Positions 43,192 to 54,023 of a stretch of DNA of 64,000 nucleotides are shown here, one piece after another. Positions within the stretch are counted from its first letter, which is position 1; every line of letters starts with the position of its first letter. Position numbers and translations under genes: made by a program. The notes beneath the pieces are model-generated. The model ran no database searches and was not told the DNA's origin. It worked only from the letters and a program-made list of their open reading frames with translations. The stretch covers positions 63,142 to 127,141 of the forward strand of contig NZ_LTAO01000023.1 in assembly GCF_001590785.1 (NCBI RefSeq), in the 5' to 3' direction. The stretch comes from Alkalihalobacillus trypoxylicola (GTDB lineage Bacteria > Bacillota > Bacilli > Bacillales > Bacillaceae_D).

Positions 43192-44553
43192 CTAAAAAAC
43201 AATCCACGCAATTAGTACAATAATCGGTAAAGTAATCAATGTTCTTTGAAAAAATATGACGATTAAATCCAAAAATGTAACGGGGATTTTAGAACCTAAT
43301 AATAATCCCCCGATTTCAGACATGTATATAAGCTGCGTTACAGAAACAGCAGCAATTATAAATCTCGTCATCTCACTTTCAATACTTGCACCTAATATGG
43401 CTGGTAAAAACATATCAGCAAAACCTACGACCATTGTTTGAGCTGCAGCCCCTGCTTCCGGTACTTGTAAAAAAGTAAGAATATACTCGAATGGTTTACC
43501 TACTATTTGAAAAAGCGGTGTATAAGTAGCAATGATTAAAGAAAAGGTTCCAATTACGATTACAATTGGAATAATAGCCAACCACATATCTAAAACATTC
43601 TTTATACCATTCGTTAAAAATCCAGTAAATCCATCTCCATTTCTTACTCGTTCTAGCGCTAATAAATAACCATCCCTCCACCTTACCTCTCTAGTTTCTT
43701 CTTTTTCTCTATTGAATTGTTCATTATTGATAAAACGGTCTTCTTTTCTAGATAAAGGAGGAATTCTTGGCATAATAACAGCAGCAATAAACCCTGAAAT
43801 AAGGATAGACAAATAATACGGGAAAAACATCTCTCCTAAATTCATATATTCTAAAATAACAATACTAAAGGTAATCGAAACAACTGAAAAGGTTGTGCCA
43901 ATTACAATCGCTTCTCTTTTTGTATAATATCCTTCTTCATATTGTTTGTTCGTTAGTAGTACCCCAACGGTCCCATCGCCTACCCAAGATGCTAAACAAT
44001 CAATAGCAGAGCGTCCAGGTAACTTAAATACAGGACGCATGATTTGATTCATCCTTGAGCCTATAAATTCAAGTAGTCCAAAATCCATTAGTAAAGGTAA
44101 AAATAGGCCCGCAAACAAAAATACAGTCACTAGTATCGGGACTAATTCATAAATTAAGGTGCCTCCCGTATCTTCTGACCAAATGATTTCTGGCCCCCAC
44201 TGCCATAAAGTAGCACCGACAATCATTAAACTAAGAAACCGTACCAATAATGACCATGGTGATACCACAAACACTTTTAGAAGCTTCGGATATTTTGACA
44301 AGTCTTTTTTCAGAAATGTAAGGAAACAGGAAATCACAAAGCCACCTAACAATAAATAAAAGACAATATAGGGTAGATTTGTATTCAATAGTTGTTGTAA
44401 TTGTCCCGCTAAGTAGGCAATGGGTATCGTAAATTGGCCATTCATATAAACAGGTGTCATAAATAAAAATACACCTATTATGGAAGGAAGAATAAATCCT
44501 ATTATGGTCTTTCGTTGCTTTTTGTCATGGATTTTATTACCATCAGCATTCAT
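43192..44553 (-). CDS. YjiH-like membrane protein with nucleoside-recognition (Gate) domain
   Basis: A 453-residue protein with about ten membrane helices. It contains the Gate/nucleoside recognition pattern (FLPLLMDFGLLEFIGSRMNQIMRPVFKLPGRSAIDCLASWVGDGTVGVLLTNKQYEEGYYTKREA) and resembles E. coli YjiH. The family's transported molecule is unknown. AGGAGC lies before the ATG. No regulatory or enzyme gene is linked; the uracil-DNA glycosylase gene follows at 88 bp on the same strand. The gap up to the chemoreceptor gene carries that gene's terminator. Confidence 0.85.
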   Translation of the reverse strand: MNADGNKIHDKKQRKTIIGFILPSIIGVFLFMTPVYMNGQFTIPIAYLAGQLQQLLNTNLPYIVFYLLLGGFVISCFLTFLKKDLSKYPKLLKVFVVSPWSLLVRFLSLMIVGATLWQWGPEIIWSEDTGGTLIYELVPILVTVFLFAGLFLPLLMDFGLLEFIGSRMNQIMRPVFKLPGRSAIDCLASWVGDGTVGVLLTNKQYEEGYYTKREAIVIGTTFSVVSITFSIVILEYMNLGEMFFPYYLSILISGFIAAVIMPRIPPLSRKEDRFINNEQFNREKEETREVRWRDGYLLALERVRNGDGFTGFLTNGIKNVLDMWLAIIPIVIVIGTFSLIIATYTPLFQIVGKPFEYILTFLQVPEAGAAAQTMVVGFADMFLPAILGASIESEMTRFIIAAVSVTQLIYMSEIGGLLLGSKIPVTFLDLIVIFFQRTLITLPIIVLIAWIVF

Positions 44554-44754
44554 TTACGAGCTCCTACTTTCTTGTTTGATAGTTCTTAGTCATATCCGAC
44601 CTTTTTTGTTATACCCTTTTTATTGTTGAAACAGTCATGATTATTAAAGAACCAAACTAATTGATATTGCTAAACCACAAATCACATGATTATCTAATAC
44701 CTTCTTGTTCTTTATGAGAATCATTTCTCATCAACTAAATCACTGTTTATCTAT

Positions 44755-44800
44755 CAAAAAAAGTGGAGAAAATCATTTAAAAATGACTTTCTCCACTTAA
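44755..44800 (-). terminator. Terminator of the chemoreceptor gene
   Basis: On the minus strand AAGTGGAGAAA pairs with TTTCTCCACTT, with further pairing inside, and runs into TTTTTTT. Confidence 0.88.
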
Positions 44801-44813
44801 ATTCATCGGTATT

Positions 44814-46502
44814 TTATATTTTAAACATCGAAACTTCTTCTCGTAATTTTGTAGCCAAGTCATTCAAAGCTTCAGCGGAGCTAGCAACTTCTTGCATAGC
44901 AGCAAGCTGCTCTTCTGCACTCGCGGCTACTCCTTCGGCATCTTCCGCATTCTTAATAGAAAATTTCTCTACCTCTTGTATAGAATCATTTAATTGGAAT
45001 GTACTGCTTGCAATTTTTTGAGTTGCGGTAGAAACCTCAAGCATTCCATTAGACACTTGGTCGATAGAATTTGTAATCCTACCAAAAACACTGCCTACCT
45101 CTTTAATAACTGTTGTTCCCTTATCAACCTCTTCTGTTCCTTTATTCATTTCATTAACGACTTGAACAATATCACTTTGAATTAATTTAATCATTTCTGC
45201 TATTTTTTGAACGGATTGATTTGAGTTCTCTGCTAACCCTCTCACTTCGTCAGCGACGACAGCAAAGCCTCTTCCATGCTCACCAGCTCTTGCCGCTTCA
45301 ATCGCAGCATTAAGGGCTAATAAGTTGGTTTGTTCCGAAATAGATGTGATGATACTTAGAATCTCACTAATTTCTTTTGAACGAACCCCTAATTGTCCTA
45401 TTAATTCTGCTGAATCCTTAACCGAATAAGAAATAGAGTTCATTTGCTCAATGGCCGTTTGAATAGAATGCTCTCCACTTCGAGCCTCATCAGTCGCTAA
45501 ATCAGCTACTTCGCTTGCTTCTGCTGTTTTCACGATAATTGTCTCTACTCCACTACCAACATTTACAGCTGCCTCAGCACTAGATTTAGACTGATTCAAT
45601 GTCATATCCGAAGCTTTCGCAACCTCTTCAATCGTAATCGCGATTTCGTTTGTAGCTGCAGAAGTTTGTTCTGAGCTTGCTGATAACTGTTCAGCTGTTT
45701 GTGCTACTTGATCTGACATTTCTACGGTTCTGCTAATTAACTGCCTCAATCCATTTTTCATTTGATTAAATGCAATCGTTAATTGACCAATTTCATCCTT
45801 AGAATCTAAAGAAATATCCTTCTGTGATAAATCACCAGCGGCGACTTGATTGGCTTGCTTTACTAACTTATTAACAGGGCGGGTAATCATAATAGATAAA
45901 ATAAGCCCAATGATTACACTTACGACCACCATAGTTATTCCAATTATTATAATTCCGTAGAATAAACTTTGTTGAGCTTCTTCAAGCGCTTGCGTATGTT
46001 CACTTAATTGAAGCCTTGACGATTCAGAAAGGTCTATATAACCAAAGATTAACTCTCCAGCTAGTCTCGAAGCTTGTCGAGACATAATCGCTTCTGCCAT
46101 CGCTATTTCACCTCGTTCGAACAATGGAAAGACTTCCCCTTCCATAATGGCTTGCCATTGATCGCTTCTTGCGAAAAGCGCCTCTACTTCTGGTGAGTTG
46201 AGCTTTTGTAATACTTCACCCTCAAGAACTTCTATTTCTTCTTTATATTCATGAAAGGATTGTAGATGCTCCTCATTTTCTTCAAGTAAATAAGCCCTAG
46301 AGAGCGATAGCATTTGGGATGTATTAAAAGCTAATTGCTCTATTCGATTTAGTGTTGGCAATGCTTCTTCTCTTAAGTTCTTTATTTCAGTTTGAGTTTT
46401 ATCAATGTTAATAATATTATAGATAGAAAAACCTATAAATAAAGAAATAACAATGAAAAAACCGATTAATATTTTGGTTCTAATACTCTTGATTTTCACC
46501 AT
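44814..46502 (-). CDS. Methyl-accepting chemotaxis protein
   Basis: A 562-residue transmembrane receptor. Helix TM1 (about 9-29) is followed by an extracellular four-helix-bundle sensor (30-180, 4HB_MCP type), TM2 (about 182-206), a HAMP domain ([22 protein letters not shown]) and a long signalling coiled coil. The conserved hairpin tip, [34 protein letters not shown], contacts CheA and CheW. The ligand is unknown. No cheW-binding pentapeptide is seen at the C-terminus. GGGAGAGG lies before the ATG. It is monocistronic. Confidence 0.95.
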   Translation of the reverse strand: MVKIKSIRTKILIGFFIVISLFIGFSIYNIINIDKTQTEIKNLREEALPTLNRIEQLAFNTSQMLSLSRAYLLEENEEHLQSFHEYKEEIEVLEGEVLQKLNSPEVEALFARSDQWQAIMEGEVFPLFERGEIAMAEAIMSRQASRLAGELIFGYIDLSESSRLQLSEHTQALEEAQQSLFYGIIIIGITMVVVSVIIGLILSIMITRPVNKLVKQANQVAAGDLSQKDISLDSKDEIGQLTIAFNQMKNGLRQLISRTVEMSDQVAQTAEQLSASSEQTSAATNEIAITIEEVAKASDMTLNQSKSSAEAAVNVGSGVETIIVKTAEASEVADLATDEARSGEHSIQTAIEQMNSISYSVKDSAELIGQLGVRSKEISEILSIITSISEQTNLLALNAAIEAARAGEHGRGFAVVADEVRGLAENSNQSVQKIAEMIKLIQSDIVQVVNEMNKGTEEVDKGTTVIKEVGSVFGRITNSIDQVSNGMLEVSTATQKIASSTFQLNDSIQEVEKFSIKNAEDAEGVAASAEEQLAAMQEVASSAEALNDLATKLREEVSMFKI

Positions 46503-46619
46503 ATACCTCTCCCTCTTTTATGATACATAAGAACTAACAAATCTATCATAATCCATTTTTTAACTTTTGAATAGAGGGATTTATTAGGTTTTTAGGTACT
46601 ATTATTTAGTCCTTTAATC

Positions 46620-47273
46620 CTATAATTTATTAATTAAACGCTTATAAGTCAATTCGCTTGTATTGGGAATAGTCCAGTTCGCTTTTTGTAAAATCTCACT
46701 GTTGCCAATTCCTACTGAAAACATTTCGGTTTTTAAAATTCCTAACATACCAGCATCGCCATCTTCCACAGCTACACAGTCTCTTGGTTCAATTTGAATA
46801 GCTTTTGCCGCCGTAAGAAAAATTTCTGGGTCTGGTTTCCCTTTTTTTAACGTTTTAACGTCGACTATGTAGCTGATATATGACTCTAATTGAAGGGAAT
46901 GAATCACCTTCTTTGCATTTTGACTAGCAGATGCTACCGCGATCGGTATATTTCTTTGATACAGCTCTTTAATAAAGCTTTCCATACCCGGCATTATATC
47001 TTCTTTAGTTAAATTTTGAATTAATTTTTGGTAACGATCATTCTTTAATGTGGACAATTCTTCTATTAAATTATGGTCCATTTCCAGATCCGACCTTTTA
47101 ATCATACTTTTAACGGTTTCTCTTCTGCTTAATCCTTGTAGAAGTTGATTATCCTCCCTAGTAAAATCAATATTCAATTTTTTAGCTAACTCAAGATTGA
47201 CTTCAAACTGTAATTCTAAAGTATTGGCAATGACACCATCCATATCTAAGATAACGCCTTTTATTAATGACAC
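46620..47273 (-). CDS. HAD-family hydrolase, beta-phosphoglucomutase-like
   Basis: A protein of about 217 residues with HAD motifs: motif I DMDGVIAN (nucleophile Asp, acid Asp), a helical cap (ELAKKLNIDFTREDNQLLQGLSRRETV), motif II in AVASAS, motif III lysine in KKGKPDPEIF and motif IV VEDGDAGM. LQGLSRRE and KPDPE are typical of beta-phosphoglucomutase-type enzymes; a phosphatase role is also possible. The frame opens at TTG 47294, but the GTG at 47273 has AGGAG 8 nt upstream and gives MSLIKGVILDMDG, the usual start. No maltose phosphorylase gene is adjacent. Confidence 0.85.
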   Translation of the reverse strand: MSLIKGVILDMDGVIANTLELQFEVNLELAKKLNIDFTREDNQLLQGLSRRETVKSMIKRSDLEMDHNLIEELSTLKNDRYQKLIQNLTKEDIMPGMESFIKELYQRNIPIAVASASQNAKKVIHSLQLESYISYIVDVKTLKKGKPDPEIFLTAAKAIQIEPRDCVAVEDGDAGMLGILKTEMFSVGIGNSEILQKANWTIPNTSELTYKRLINKL

Positions 47274-47398
47274 AAGCAAAACTCCTTTTTTCAATATTAA
47301 TTTATAGGTTAACTTGCTTTTATTACATGTCCCTCACATAATTAGCAAGAGAAAATTTAAGATGGAGTAAACAGGAAAAATAAATTAGCCCGAAAACA

Positions 47399-47426
47399 TT
47401 GTCTCTTTGTATGAATTTAGTATAAT
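47399..47426 (+). promoter_or_regulatory. Predicted SigA promoter of pdxK
   Basis: TTGTCT (47399-47404), 16 bp, TATAAT (47421-47426), 35 bp before the pdxK ATG. Confidence 0.6.
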
Positions 47427-47461
47427 AGATAAAAGCAAGATTGATAAGGAGTGAAACGAGA

Positions 47462-48274
47462 ATGACAATGCCAAAAGCATTAACAATAGCTGGTTCAGAC
47501 ACAAGTGGCGGAGCAGGTTTGCAAGCTGACATCAAAACATTCCAGGAGCTAGGAGTTTATGGAATGAATGCATTAACCGTAATTGTTGCACAAGACCCAA
47601 CGAGAAATTGGTTTCATGAAGTCATCCCTCAAAGCGTTGAAGCTTTGGATAAACAAATAGAAACCGTATTAGCTGGTATTGGGGTAGATGCTGCAAAAAC
47701 AGGTATGCTAGGTTCTATTGAAATTATTGAGCTTGTCGCTCAAAAAATAGATAAATATAAAATGAATCAATTAGTTGTTGATCCTGTAATGGTTTGTAAA
47801 GGAGCAGACGAAGCCTTAAACCCAGAAACGGATGCTTGTTTACGTGACGTACTTATCCCTAGAGCTTTTGTCGTCACACCAAACCTTTTTGAAGCATCAC
47901 AGTTAAGTGGACACGGTCCGATAACAACGGTAGCAGATATGAAAACGGCTGCTGAAAAAATCCATCAATTGGGAGCAAAGCATGTAATTGTGAAGGGCGG
48001 TAGTAAATTAGGGACTGCACAAGCAATCGATGTATGGTTTGACGGAGACACTCATCACGAATTAAAATCAGATGTAATCCAAACTACCTTCACTCACGGA
48101 GCGGGCTGTACGTATTCAGCTGCTATCGCAGCAGAACTGGCAAAGGGTAACACGGTAGAGGAAGCGATTTATGTAGCGAAGGATTTTATTACAGAAGCGA
48201 TCAAGCATTCCTTCCAATTAAATGAATATGTAGGGCCGACCAATCACTCCGCTTATCGTTTTCGTAACGCGTAA
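47462..48274 (+). CDS. pdxK: Pyridoxal/pyridoxine kinase (ThiD-like PdxK)
   Basis: The protein (about 270 residues) matches B. subtilis PdxK (YwdB region), a pyridoxal and HMP kinase of the ribokinase superfamily. It has AGSDTSGGAGLQADIKTFQELGVYGM, VVDPVMVCKGADE, TPNLFEASQLSG and the anion-hole segment HGAGCTYSAAIAAELAKG. The final GPTNHSAYR is shared with the B. subtilis protein. The frame is open from TTG 47441, but the ATG at 47462 with AAGGAG upstream gives MTMPKALT, like MSMHKALT. The stop overlaps a downstream open frame, and a terminator hairpin follows before rarD. Confidence 0.92.
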   Translation: MTMPKALTIAGSDTSGGAGLQADIKTFQELGVYGMNALTVIVAQDPTRNWFHEVIPQSVEALDKQIETVLAGIGVDAAKTGMLGSIEIIELVAQKIDKYKMNQLVVDPVMVCKGADEALNPETDACLRDVLIPRAFVVTPNLFEASQLSGHGPITTVADMKTAAEKIHQLGAKHVIVKGGSKLGTAQAIDVWFDGDTHHELKSDVIQTTFTHGAGCTYSAAIAAELAKGNTVEEAIYVAKDFITEAIKHSFQLNEYVGPTNHSAYRFRNA

Positions 48275-48283
48275 TGATTGTCA

Positions 48284-48312
48284 AACCACGTGTGAAAATC
48301 ACACGTGGTTTA
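48284..48312 (+). terminator. Terminator of pdxK
   Basis: AAACCACGTGTG, loop AAAAT, CACACGTGGTTT: a perfect 12-bp stem followed by a T-rich stretch. Confidence 0.8.
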
Positions 48313-48345
48313 TTATTTCGTTCATATAAAGGAGATGTTAGAGCC

Positions 48346-49251
48346 ATGAATTCGAATCAGTCATTTAAAATCGGAATCATTAGTGGATTAGGCTCATATT
48401 TATTATGGGGAGTTTTCCCAATATACTGGAAGCTATTAGAGCACATTGACCCTCTTGTTGTACTTGCACACCGCGTGATTTGGTCTCTTTGTTTTGTTTT
48501 AATTATTATTCTTGTAAGCAATCAATTTAAAAAAGCTATTTTAGAAGGGAAATCTATTTTTAAGAATGTAAAAAGGTTCATTGGGATTATTAGCGCTTCT
48601 ATACTGATCTCTATAAATTGGTATGTCTTTATATGGGCGGTTTCAAATGAATATGTCCTCCAAGCTAGCTTAGGCTATTATATTAACCCGTTAATTAATG
48701 TGATATTAGCTTTTTTCTTTTTTAAAGAGCGCTTCAATCGTAAGCAAATCATAGCCTTTCTATTAGCATTTATCGGTGTTATGTTTATCACGATTGATTA
48801 TGGAGAGTTTCCCTATGTATCGATGCTTCTTGCACTAACCTTTGGTTTATATGGGTTACTAAAAAAAATGGTGAATGTTTCTTCTTTAGTCGGTTTATTT
48901 GTCGAAACACTATTAATAAGTCCATTAGCTTTTTTATTTCTATTTCAATCAAACTTAACCCCCCAGTTAGCTATTGCGGACCAAACTACTTGGCTATTAA
49001 TTGGAGGAGGCATTGCTACAGCGATACCTTTACTCCTATTTGCTAGCGCCGCTAAAAGGATTCCTTTCTCCCTTATTGGTTTTTTACAATATTTAGCTCC
49101 TACGATTATGCTTATCTTAGGTGTGTTTATATATAAAGAACCATTTTCATGGATTCAAGCTATTGCCTTTCTATTCATATGGTCAGGTTTGATTTTTTTC
49201 ACATTAGCGAGTTCCAAGAGATCGATAGAAAGAAAAGTTACGGCAACTTAA
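48346..49251 (+). CDS. rarD: RarD/EamA-family transporter
   Basis: A 301-residue membrane protein with ten predicted helices in two EamA halves. The N-terminus has the RarD pattern GLGSYLLWGVFPIYWKLLEHIDPLVVLAHRVIWSL, then INWYVFIWAVSNEYVLQASLGYYINPL. RarD proteins are named from chloramphenicol sensitivity and are probable drug/metabolite exporters. The frame is open from 48274, but the ATG at 48346 with AAGGAG upstream is the family start. It is separated from pdxK by a terminator, so it has its own promoter or relies on read-through. Confidence 0.9.
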   Translation: MNSNQSFKIGIISGLGSYLLWGVFPIYWKLLEHIDPLVVLAHRVIWSLCFVLIIILVSNQFKKAILEGKSIFKNVKRFIGIISASILISINWYVFIWAVSNEYVLQASLGYYINPLINVILAFFFFKERFNRKQIIAFLLAFIGVMFITIDYGEFPYVSMLLALTFGLYGLLKKMVNVSSLVGLFVETLLISPLAFLFLFQSNLTPQLAIADQTTWLLIGGGIATAIPLLLFASAAKRIPFSLIGFLQYLAPTIMLILGVFIYKEPFSWIQAIAFLFIWSGLIFFTLASSKRSIERKVTAT

Positions 49252-49361
49252 CACTGTGATTTTAAAAGAATTAACTAAAAGAAGCATAAAAACTGAAAAA
49301 ACGAGTTCTGATGCTAGGAATCGTTTTGGGTATTAATCTGCTATTGAAGTTATCTCTGACT

Positions 49362-49402
49362 AAAAGTGGGCAAAATCCTCCAAAGGAAGATTTTACCCAC
49401 TT
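49362..49402 (-). terminator. Terminator of the xyloside operon
   Basis: On the minus strand AAGTGGGTAAAATC pairs with GATTTTGCCCACTT and reads into TTTT. It lies just past the xylosidase stop. Confidence 0.8.
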
Positions 49403-49429
49403 AACATTTACATCATTAAGAATTCGACT

Positions 49430-51040
49430 TTATCTTGATTCTTCTTCTTCATATATAAAATAATCAAAATCAGCATAACGCTTCTGGCCACTTAAATCCT
49501 GAACAGCCATACCAAGAAAACCACCTGTAAAGCCTTGATCTAAATTTGCACCATCTGCTACAATATCAGCATTTTCATCGGAAACATAACTAGCATCTAA
49601 CGTAGGCCCCACTTTTAACCAATGCTCTCCATCCTTTGAATAATAAAATTGAACTTCTTCATACTGAATGGTGATTTTCAGATAGCAACGCTGCCAATCC
49701 TCTATAGAAATCATGCCATCAATCGGTTCATCATAGTACCCTTTTGAATTGGACATAATCCCAATACACTTTCCTAGGTCTTCATCATGACTAACGTGTA
49801 AGTAATGATAATTTTTTGTATTATAATAATAAACTAAACCTGCCATTTGTTGAAAAGTAGTCGGTTCAAACTCAACAACCGTTTCAGCCATTACTTGAAA
49901 AGATTGTTGTCTTCTAGCTATTAAGCTTTGTTGAAAATTCGAATGGAATGACTCTCTTCCGTATATTCGTAAAAAGCCCTCTCGTTCCTTTAACGACGCC
50001 CACTCCTCTGTAACCGGTGTACGCAAAGAATTAAAATGGATATTCAACGTTTCATCAGTAAAATCATCCTTTGTTTTTGCTGGCTCAAATTGAAATTCTG
50101 GTACATCAATCGATTCAACCTCTACCTGCGGGTCGTTTCCACCCGCTGAAATTCTTAGCCAGCCATCCTCTGACCATTCACATTTTTGAATAGCTGTTTC
50201 TCTACCTAAATTACATTTTTTGATGTTAGGAAGTGGACGTCCAACTAGATGAGTCATATACCACTCGCCACCTTGGGTTTCTACTAAACTTCCATGACCT
50301 GCTTTTTGCAGAGTAAGATGATCCTTGCCTTTCGATGTTAGCATAGGGTTTTGTGGATCGACTTCATAAGGACCATCAATTGAAGTCGCTCTTGCCATCG
50401 TAACAGCATGATCATACCTCGTCCCACCTTCTGCGGTCATTAAATAGTAGTATGATCCTTTTTTATATAAATGGGGGGCTTCTGTTAGACCTAATTCAGT
50501 ACCCTTAAATATATTTTTTATAGGACCTACTAGCTTTTGCTTTTGAACATCGTATTCTTGTAATAAAATCCCTCCAAAGGAATTCTTATTTTTCCGATGA
50601 TCCCACACCATATTTACGAGCCACTTCCTCCCATCCTCATCATGAAACAAGGAAGGGTCGAACCCACTACTATTTAAATAAATAGGCTCTGACCATGGTC
50701 CCTGTATATCACTAGCTGTGACCAAATAATTGTGCGTATCTTTAAAAGCACCATAATGATTTTTTACATCTGTAAAAATCAAATAAAACGTTCCATCGCT
50801 GTAGCTAAGACAAGGAGCCCAAACACCCCCTGAATCAACATTTCCCAACATATTAAGATGCTTTATCGAGGATAACGGATGAGTAATTAAATTCCAATGA
50901 ATCAAATCCTTTGAATGGTGTATTTGTACGCCAGGAAACCATTCAAACGTAGAAGTAGCAACATAATAATCATCCTCAACTCTTATAATAGAAGGATCTG
51001 GATTAAAACCTTTTAAAATTGGATTTTTTATTGTATTCAT
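49430..51040 (-). CDS. xynB: Glycoside hydrolase family 43 beta-xylosidase
   Basis: A 536-residue cytosolic enzyme. The five-bladed propeller of GH43 is present with the general base D15 (FNPDPS), pKa modulator D128 (GFDPSLF) and general acid E187 (TEAPHLY). A C-terminal beta-sandwich (from about 325: FTDETLNIHFNSLRTP) is the xylosidase C-terminal domain. Length and architecture match XynB-type beta-xylosidases that free xylose from xylo-oligosaccharides; arabinofuranosidase activity is possible. AAAGGAG precedes the ATG. It is the last gene of the dehydratase-aldolase operon. Confidence 0.9.
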   Translation of the reverse strand: MNTIKNPILKGFNPDPSIIRVEDDYYVATSTFEWFPGVQIHHSKDLIHWNLITHPLSSIKHLNMLGNVDSGGVWAPCLSYSDGTFYLIFTDVKNHYGAFKDTHNYLVTASDIQGPWSEPIYLNSSGFDPSLFHDEDGRKWLVNMVWDHRKNKNSFGGILLQEYDVQKQKLVGPIKNIFKGTELGLTEAPHLYKKGSYYYLMTAEGGTRYDHAVTMARATSIDGPYEVDPQNPMLTSKGKDHLTLQKAGHGSLVETQGGEWYMTHLVGRPLPNIKKCNLGRETAIQKCEWSEDGWLRISAGGNDPQVEVESIDVPEFQFEPAKTKDDFTDETLNIHFNSLRTPVTEEWASLKEREGFLRIYGRESFHSNFQQSLIARRQQSFQVMAETVVEFEPTTFQQMAGLVYYYNTKNYHYLHVSHDEDLGKCIGIMSNSKGYYDEPIDGMISIEDWQRCYLKITIQYEEVQFYYSKDGEHWLKVGPTLDASYVSDENADIVADGANLDQGFTGGFLGMAVQDLSGQKRYADFDYFIYEEEESR

Positions 51041-51074
51041 TTTTTCAAATCTCCTTTTTATTGCTTTTTCAAAG

Positions 51075-51992
51075 CTACGAATTCTTTACTAGCTGCACTT
51101 CCTTTAATATCGAAATAAGAGCTTCTGTTTTTTCCTCTGATAAATCATGAGCTGGTGCTAATACTTTTTCAGAAACTTCTAAACCACATAGAGTAATCGC
51201 TTTTTTTATAACATTAATAAATGGAGTATCTAATTTATAGATCTCTGGAATATAAACTAAATGTCGCTGAAGGCTCATTACTTTCTCATAATCACCTTCA
51301 TGATAAGAATGAATAAGACCAGTCGACCACTCTGGTGCAAAGTTACCACTAGCAGAAATAATCCCATCCCCACCTAAACTTAAGCTATTCAGTAATAAAT
51401 CCTCAAACCCACACAGTACAGAAAAATGCGGATTGATTTTCTTCGTTTTTATAATCATTTCACGAACATGACCAATATCACTCACTGTCTCTTTAATCCC
51501 TACAATGTTCTGATGCTCTGCCACTAATGAAGAAACTAAATCTGGTGAAAGGTCTTGGCCTGTTAGTGCAGGAAAATTGTAAAGCAAAATAGGAAGCTTA
51601 GATTTCTTGGCAATTAAATGATAATGCTCTAATAATTTTTCTTCTGATAGCTTTAAATAATAGGGATTAATAACTACTACTGCATCCGCTCCAATCGAAT
51701 AAGCATGTTCATTTAATGAAATAACATCATCTGTACTAGTCGCACCTGTCCCTATTAATACAGGAACGCGTTTATCTACTTTCTTTACAGCAAATTCCGC
51801 TATCTCTTTTCTCTGACTCAAAGATAATTGGCTAAATTCTCCACCTGTTCCTAAGAAGAATAGACCATCTACGTGACGAGATATTAAATTCTCAATTAAC
51901 CGACTCATTCCTACTTCATCAAAAGTTCCATCCTCCAAAAAGATCGTTGATATAGGTGGGATAACTCCTTTGATTGGATTACATTCTTTCAA
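51075..51992 (-). CDS. DapA-family aldolase (YagE/YjhH-like, probable 2-keto-3-deoxy-sugar-acid aldolase)
   Basis: A class I aldolase of about 305 residues. It has the dihydrodipicolinate synthase fold with Schiff-base lysine in NIVGIKETV (169 counted from the ATG), tyrosine in ILLYNFPALTG (140) and the GTGGEF substrate loop. E. coli YagE and YjhH split 2-keto-3-deoxy acids, notably 2-dehydro-3-deoxy-pentonate, to pyruvate and glycolaldehyde. The upstream YjhG-like gene supports that role over lysine synthesis. An ATG at 51998 overlaps the dehydratase stop but has GGAGG only one base away; the TTG at 51992 is seven bases from it and is preferred. Confidence 0.85.
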   Translation of the reverse strand: MKECNPIKGVIPPISTIFLEDGTFDEVGMSRLIENLISRHVDGLFFLGTGGEFSQLSLSQRKEIAEFAVKKVDKRVPVLIGTGATSTDDVISLNEHAYSIGADAVVVINPYYLKLSEEKLLEHYHLIAKKSKLPILLYNFPALTGQDLSPDLVSSLVAEHQNIVGIKETVSDIGHVREMIIKTKKINPHFSVLCGFEDLLLNSLSLGGDGIISASGNFAPEWSTGLIHSYHEGDYEKVMSLQRHLVYIPEIYKLDTPFINVIKKAITLCGLEVSEKVLAPAHDLSEEKTEALISILKEVQLVKNS

Positions 51993-51994
51993 TG

Positions 51995-53989
51995 TCATTC
52001 CTCCCTCACTTTATTTTTTTCTTTTTCCGCCAGTGACTTCATTCCTTCTTGTAAAACGTTTACAATTTTATCTACATCATAAATACTTCCACTCCAAGTT
52101 CCCCCACTCACAGCTTGTAAAGCTGCCCAAAGCTTAGTATCATCTGGTAATTCTGAATGACTACTTAATTCCGGATGAAGAGGTCTCTTATTTAACATTT
52201 CAAATGCTTTATCTTTTCCGACGACTTCACCATCTACTCCAATTAAATGAATACTTGCCGTTAATTGATGACAATCTATTTTGATTTCAATCAAATCTCC
52301 GTCTCTAAGCTTTCCAATAGGACCACCTGCTAAAGCTTCGGGACCAATATGACCGATGCAAGCCCCTGTTGAAACACCTGAAAATCGTCCGTCTGTAATT
52401 AGGGTGACATATTTCCCATAAGATAAATGCTTTAATGCAGAAGTAATTTGGTAGGTTTCCTCCATGCCTGTACCTGAAGGCCCACAGCCAATTAATGCGA
52501 TAATATCGTACTTTTTTATTTGTTGGCTCTTAATTGCCTCAATGGCCTTTTTCTCACTAGAGAAAACTCTCACTGAACCGGTATGCTCAAACACACCATC
52601 AGCATTAAGTCTTGAACGATCAATAGAAGTCGACTTCACAACAGCCCCATCTGGAGCGATATTACCTGTTGGAAATGTAATGGTTGAAGTCATTCCCATT
52701 GATTGTGCTTTCTTCGGTGACATGATTACATCATCAGGATTAACACCATCTTGTCTTAAGCGCTCTCTCACTTTATGCCTTCTTTCAGAGCTTTCCCACC
52801 AATCTAAGTTCGTTCCTAAGCTTTGTCCTGTTATCGTTAGAGCATTCTCGTTTAATAAGTCCAATTTTCTTAAGTGGAGCATAACCTCTGGAACTCCACC
52901 TGCTAAAAAGACGGCGACAGTTGGATGGTCTATCGGGCCATTTGGTAATGCACTAACTAGCCTAGGTACATGTTGATTTACTTGCTTCCAGTCTTCAATA
53001 GTTGGAATGGAACAGCCCGCCGCATAGGCAATAGCTGGAATATGGAGTAGCAAATTGGTTGAACCACCGAATGCAGCATGAACCATCATCGCATTACGAA
53101 TCGAATCATCTGTGATTACATCTCTAGTAAGGATCTTTTTTTCAACAGCTTGTATAGCTACTCTCGCTGACTGATTAGCCATTTCCTTCCAAATGGACTG
53201 ACCAGAAGGAGCTAAAGCAGAGTGAGTAATGGCCATCCCTAATGCTTCAGCCACAACCTGAGCACTTGCAGCAGTCCCTAGAAACTGGCATCCACCTCCT
53301 GGAGTAGCACATGCCCGGCAGCCTAGCTCAGCTGCTTCCTTTAAGCTAATCTCACCATTTGTGTATCTAGCTCCAATACTTTGAATTTTCCCAGCATCCT
53401 CTCCATGTGTAGGTGGAAGGGTAACACCACCAGGAATGATAACCGTTGCTAAATCGTGCATAGCAGCTAAAGCCATCGTCATTGCTGGTAGTCCTTTATC
53501 ACAAGTTGCTACTCCTATTACCGCACTTCTCCTTGGAAGAGAGCGAATTAATCTTCTCATGACCATTGAAGCATCATTTCTATAAGGCAAAGAATCAAAC
53601 ATACCCTTTGTCCCTTGAGCTCTTCCATCACAAGGATCACTAACAAAGCCCGCAAAAGGAATATTACCCAATCTCGATATTTCCTTTGCCGCTGTTTTCA
53701 TGAGCACATCTACTTCCCAATGACCTGAATGATATCCTAAAGCAAGCGGAGAACCATCTTCATTTTTTATGCCACCCTGAGTTCCTAATATTAATACCTC
53801 ATGTCCTTTTAAATTTTCTGGCTTCCAACCCATTCCTACATTTTGCGTTAAGCCAAATAAGTCTCCACTTGGCCAGCTTTTTAACATATGAGATGTGAGT
53901 GGTAACTCACCCTCTGGTCCATTGGCACTTGTTTTTAAATCTTCATAAACACTCTGAGAAATTTCCAGTAATTCATTTAAGTTACTCAT
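51995..53989 (-). CDS. yjhG: YjhG/YagF-type D-xylonate dehydratase
   Basis: A 664-residue member of the IlvD/Edd family, very close to E. coli Yjh[21 protein letters not shown] start, then [70 protein letters not shown], and [10 protein letters not shown]. The three cysteines (in DPCDG, ATCDKG and GGGCQ) bind the Fe-S cluster. YjhG converts D-xylonate to 2-dehydro-3-deoxy-D-xylonate. It heads an operon with the aldolase and xylosidase. GAGGAGG lies before the ATG. No xylose dehydrogenase or xylonate importer is in the window. Confidence 0.93.
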   Translation of the reverse strand: MSNLNELLEISQSVYEDLKTSANGPEGELPLTSHMLKSWPSGDLFGLTQNVGMGWKPENLKGHEVLILGTQGGIKNEDGSPLALGYHSGHWEVDVLMKTAAKEISRLGNIPFAGFVSDPCDGRAQGTKGMFDSLPYRNDASMVMRRLIRSLPRRSAVIGVATCDKGLPAMTMALAAMHDLATVIIPGGVTLPPTHGEDAGKIQSIGARYTNGEISLKEAAELGCRACATPGGGCQFLGTAASAQVVAEALGMAITHSALAPSGQSIWKEMANQSARVAIQAVEKKILTRDVITDDSIRNAMMVHAAFGGSTNLLLHIPAIAYAAGCSIPTIEDWKQVNQHVPRLVSALPNGPIDHPTVAVFLAGGVPEVMLHLRKLDLLNENALTITGQSLGTNLDWWESSERRHKVRERLRQDGVNPDDVIMSPKKAQSMGMTSTITFPTGNIAPDGAVVKSTSIDRSRLNADGVFEHTGSVRVFSSEKKAIEAIKSQQIKKYDIIALIGCGPSGTGMEETYQITSALKHLSYGKYVTLITDGRFSGVSTGACIGHIGPEALAGGPIGKLRDGDLIEIKIDCHQLTASIHLIGVDGEVVGKDKAFEMLNKRPLHPELSSHSELPDDTKLWAALQAVSGGTWSGSIYDVDKIVNVLQEGMKSLAEKEKNKVREE

Positions 53990-54023
53990 TGAAACCTCCT
54001 CTTCCTAAATGGTCCATTCGTTT

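Noticed and set aside
52038-52056. cre-like palindrome TGTAAAACGTTTACA
   Set aside because: It lies inside the 3' coding part of yjhG, has one base too many for the cre consensus, and no gene start follows nearby.
52464-52976. 170-codon open frame opposite yjhG
   Set aside because: It is antisense to a strongly conserved coding region, has no ribosome site and no recognisable domain.
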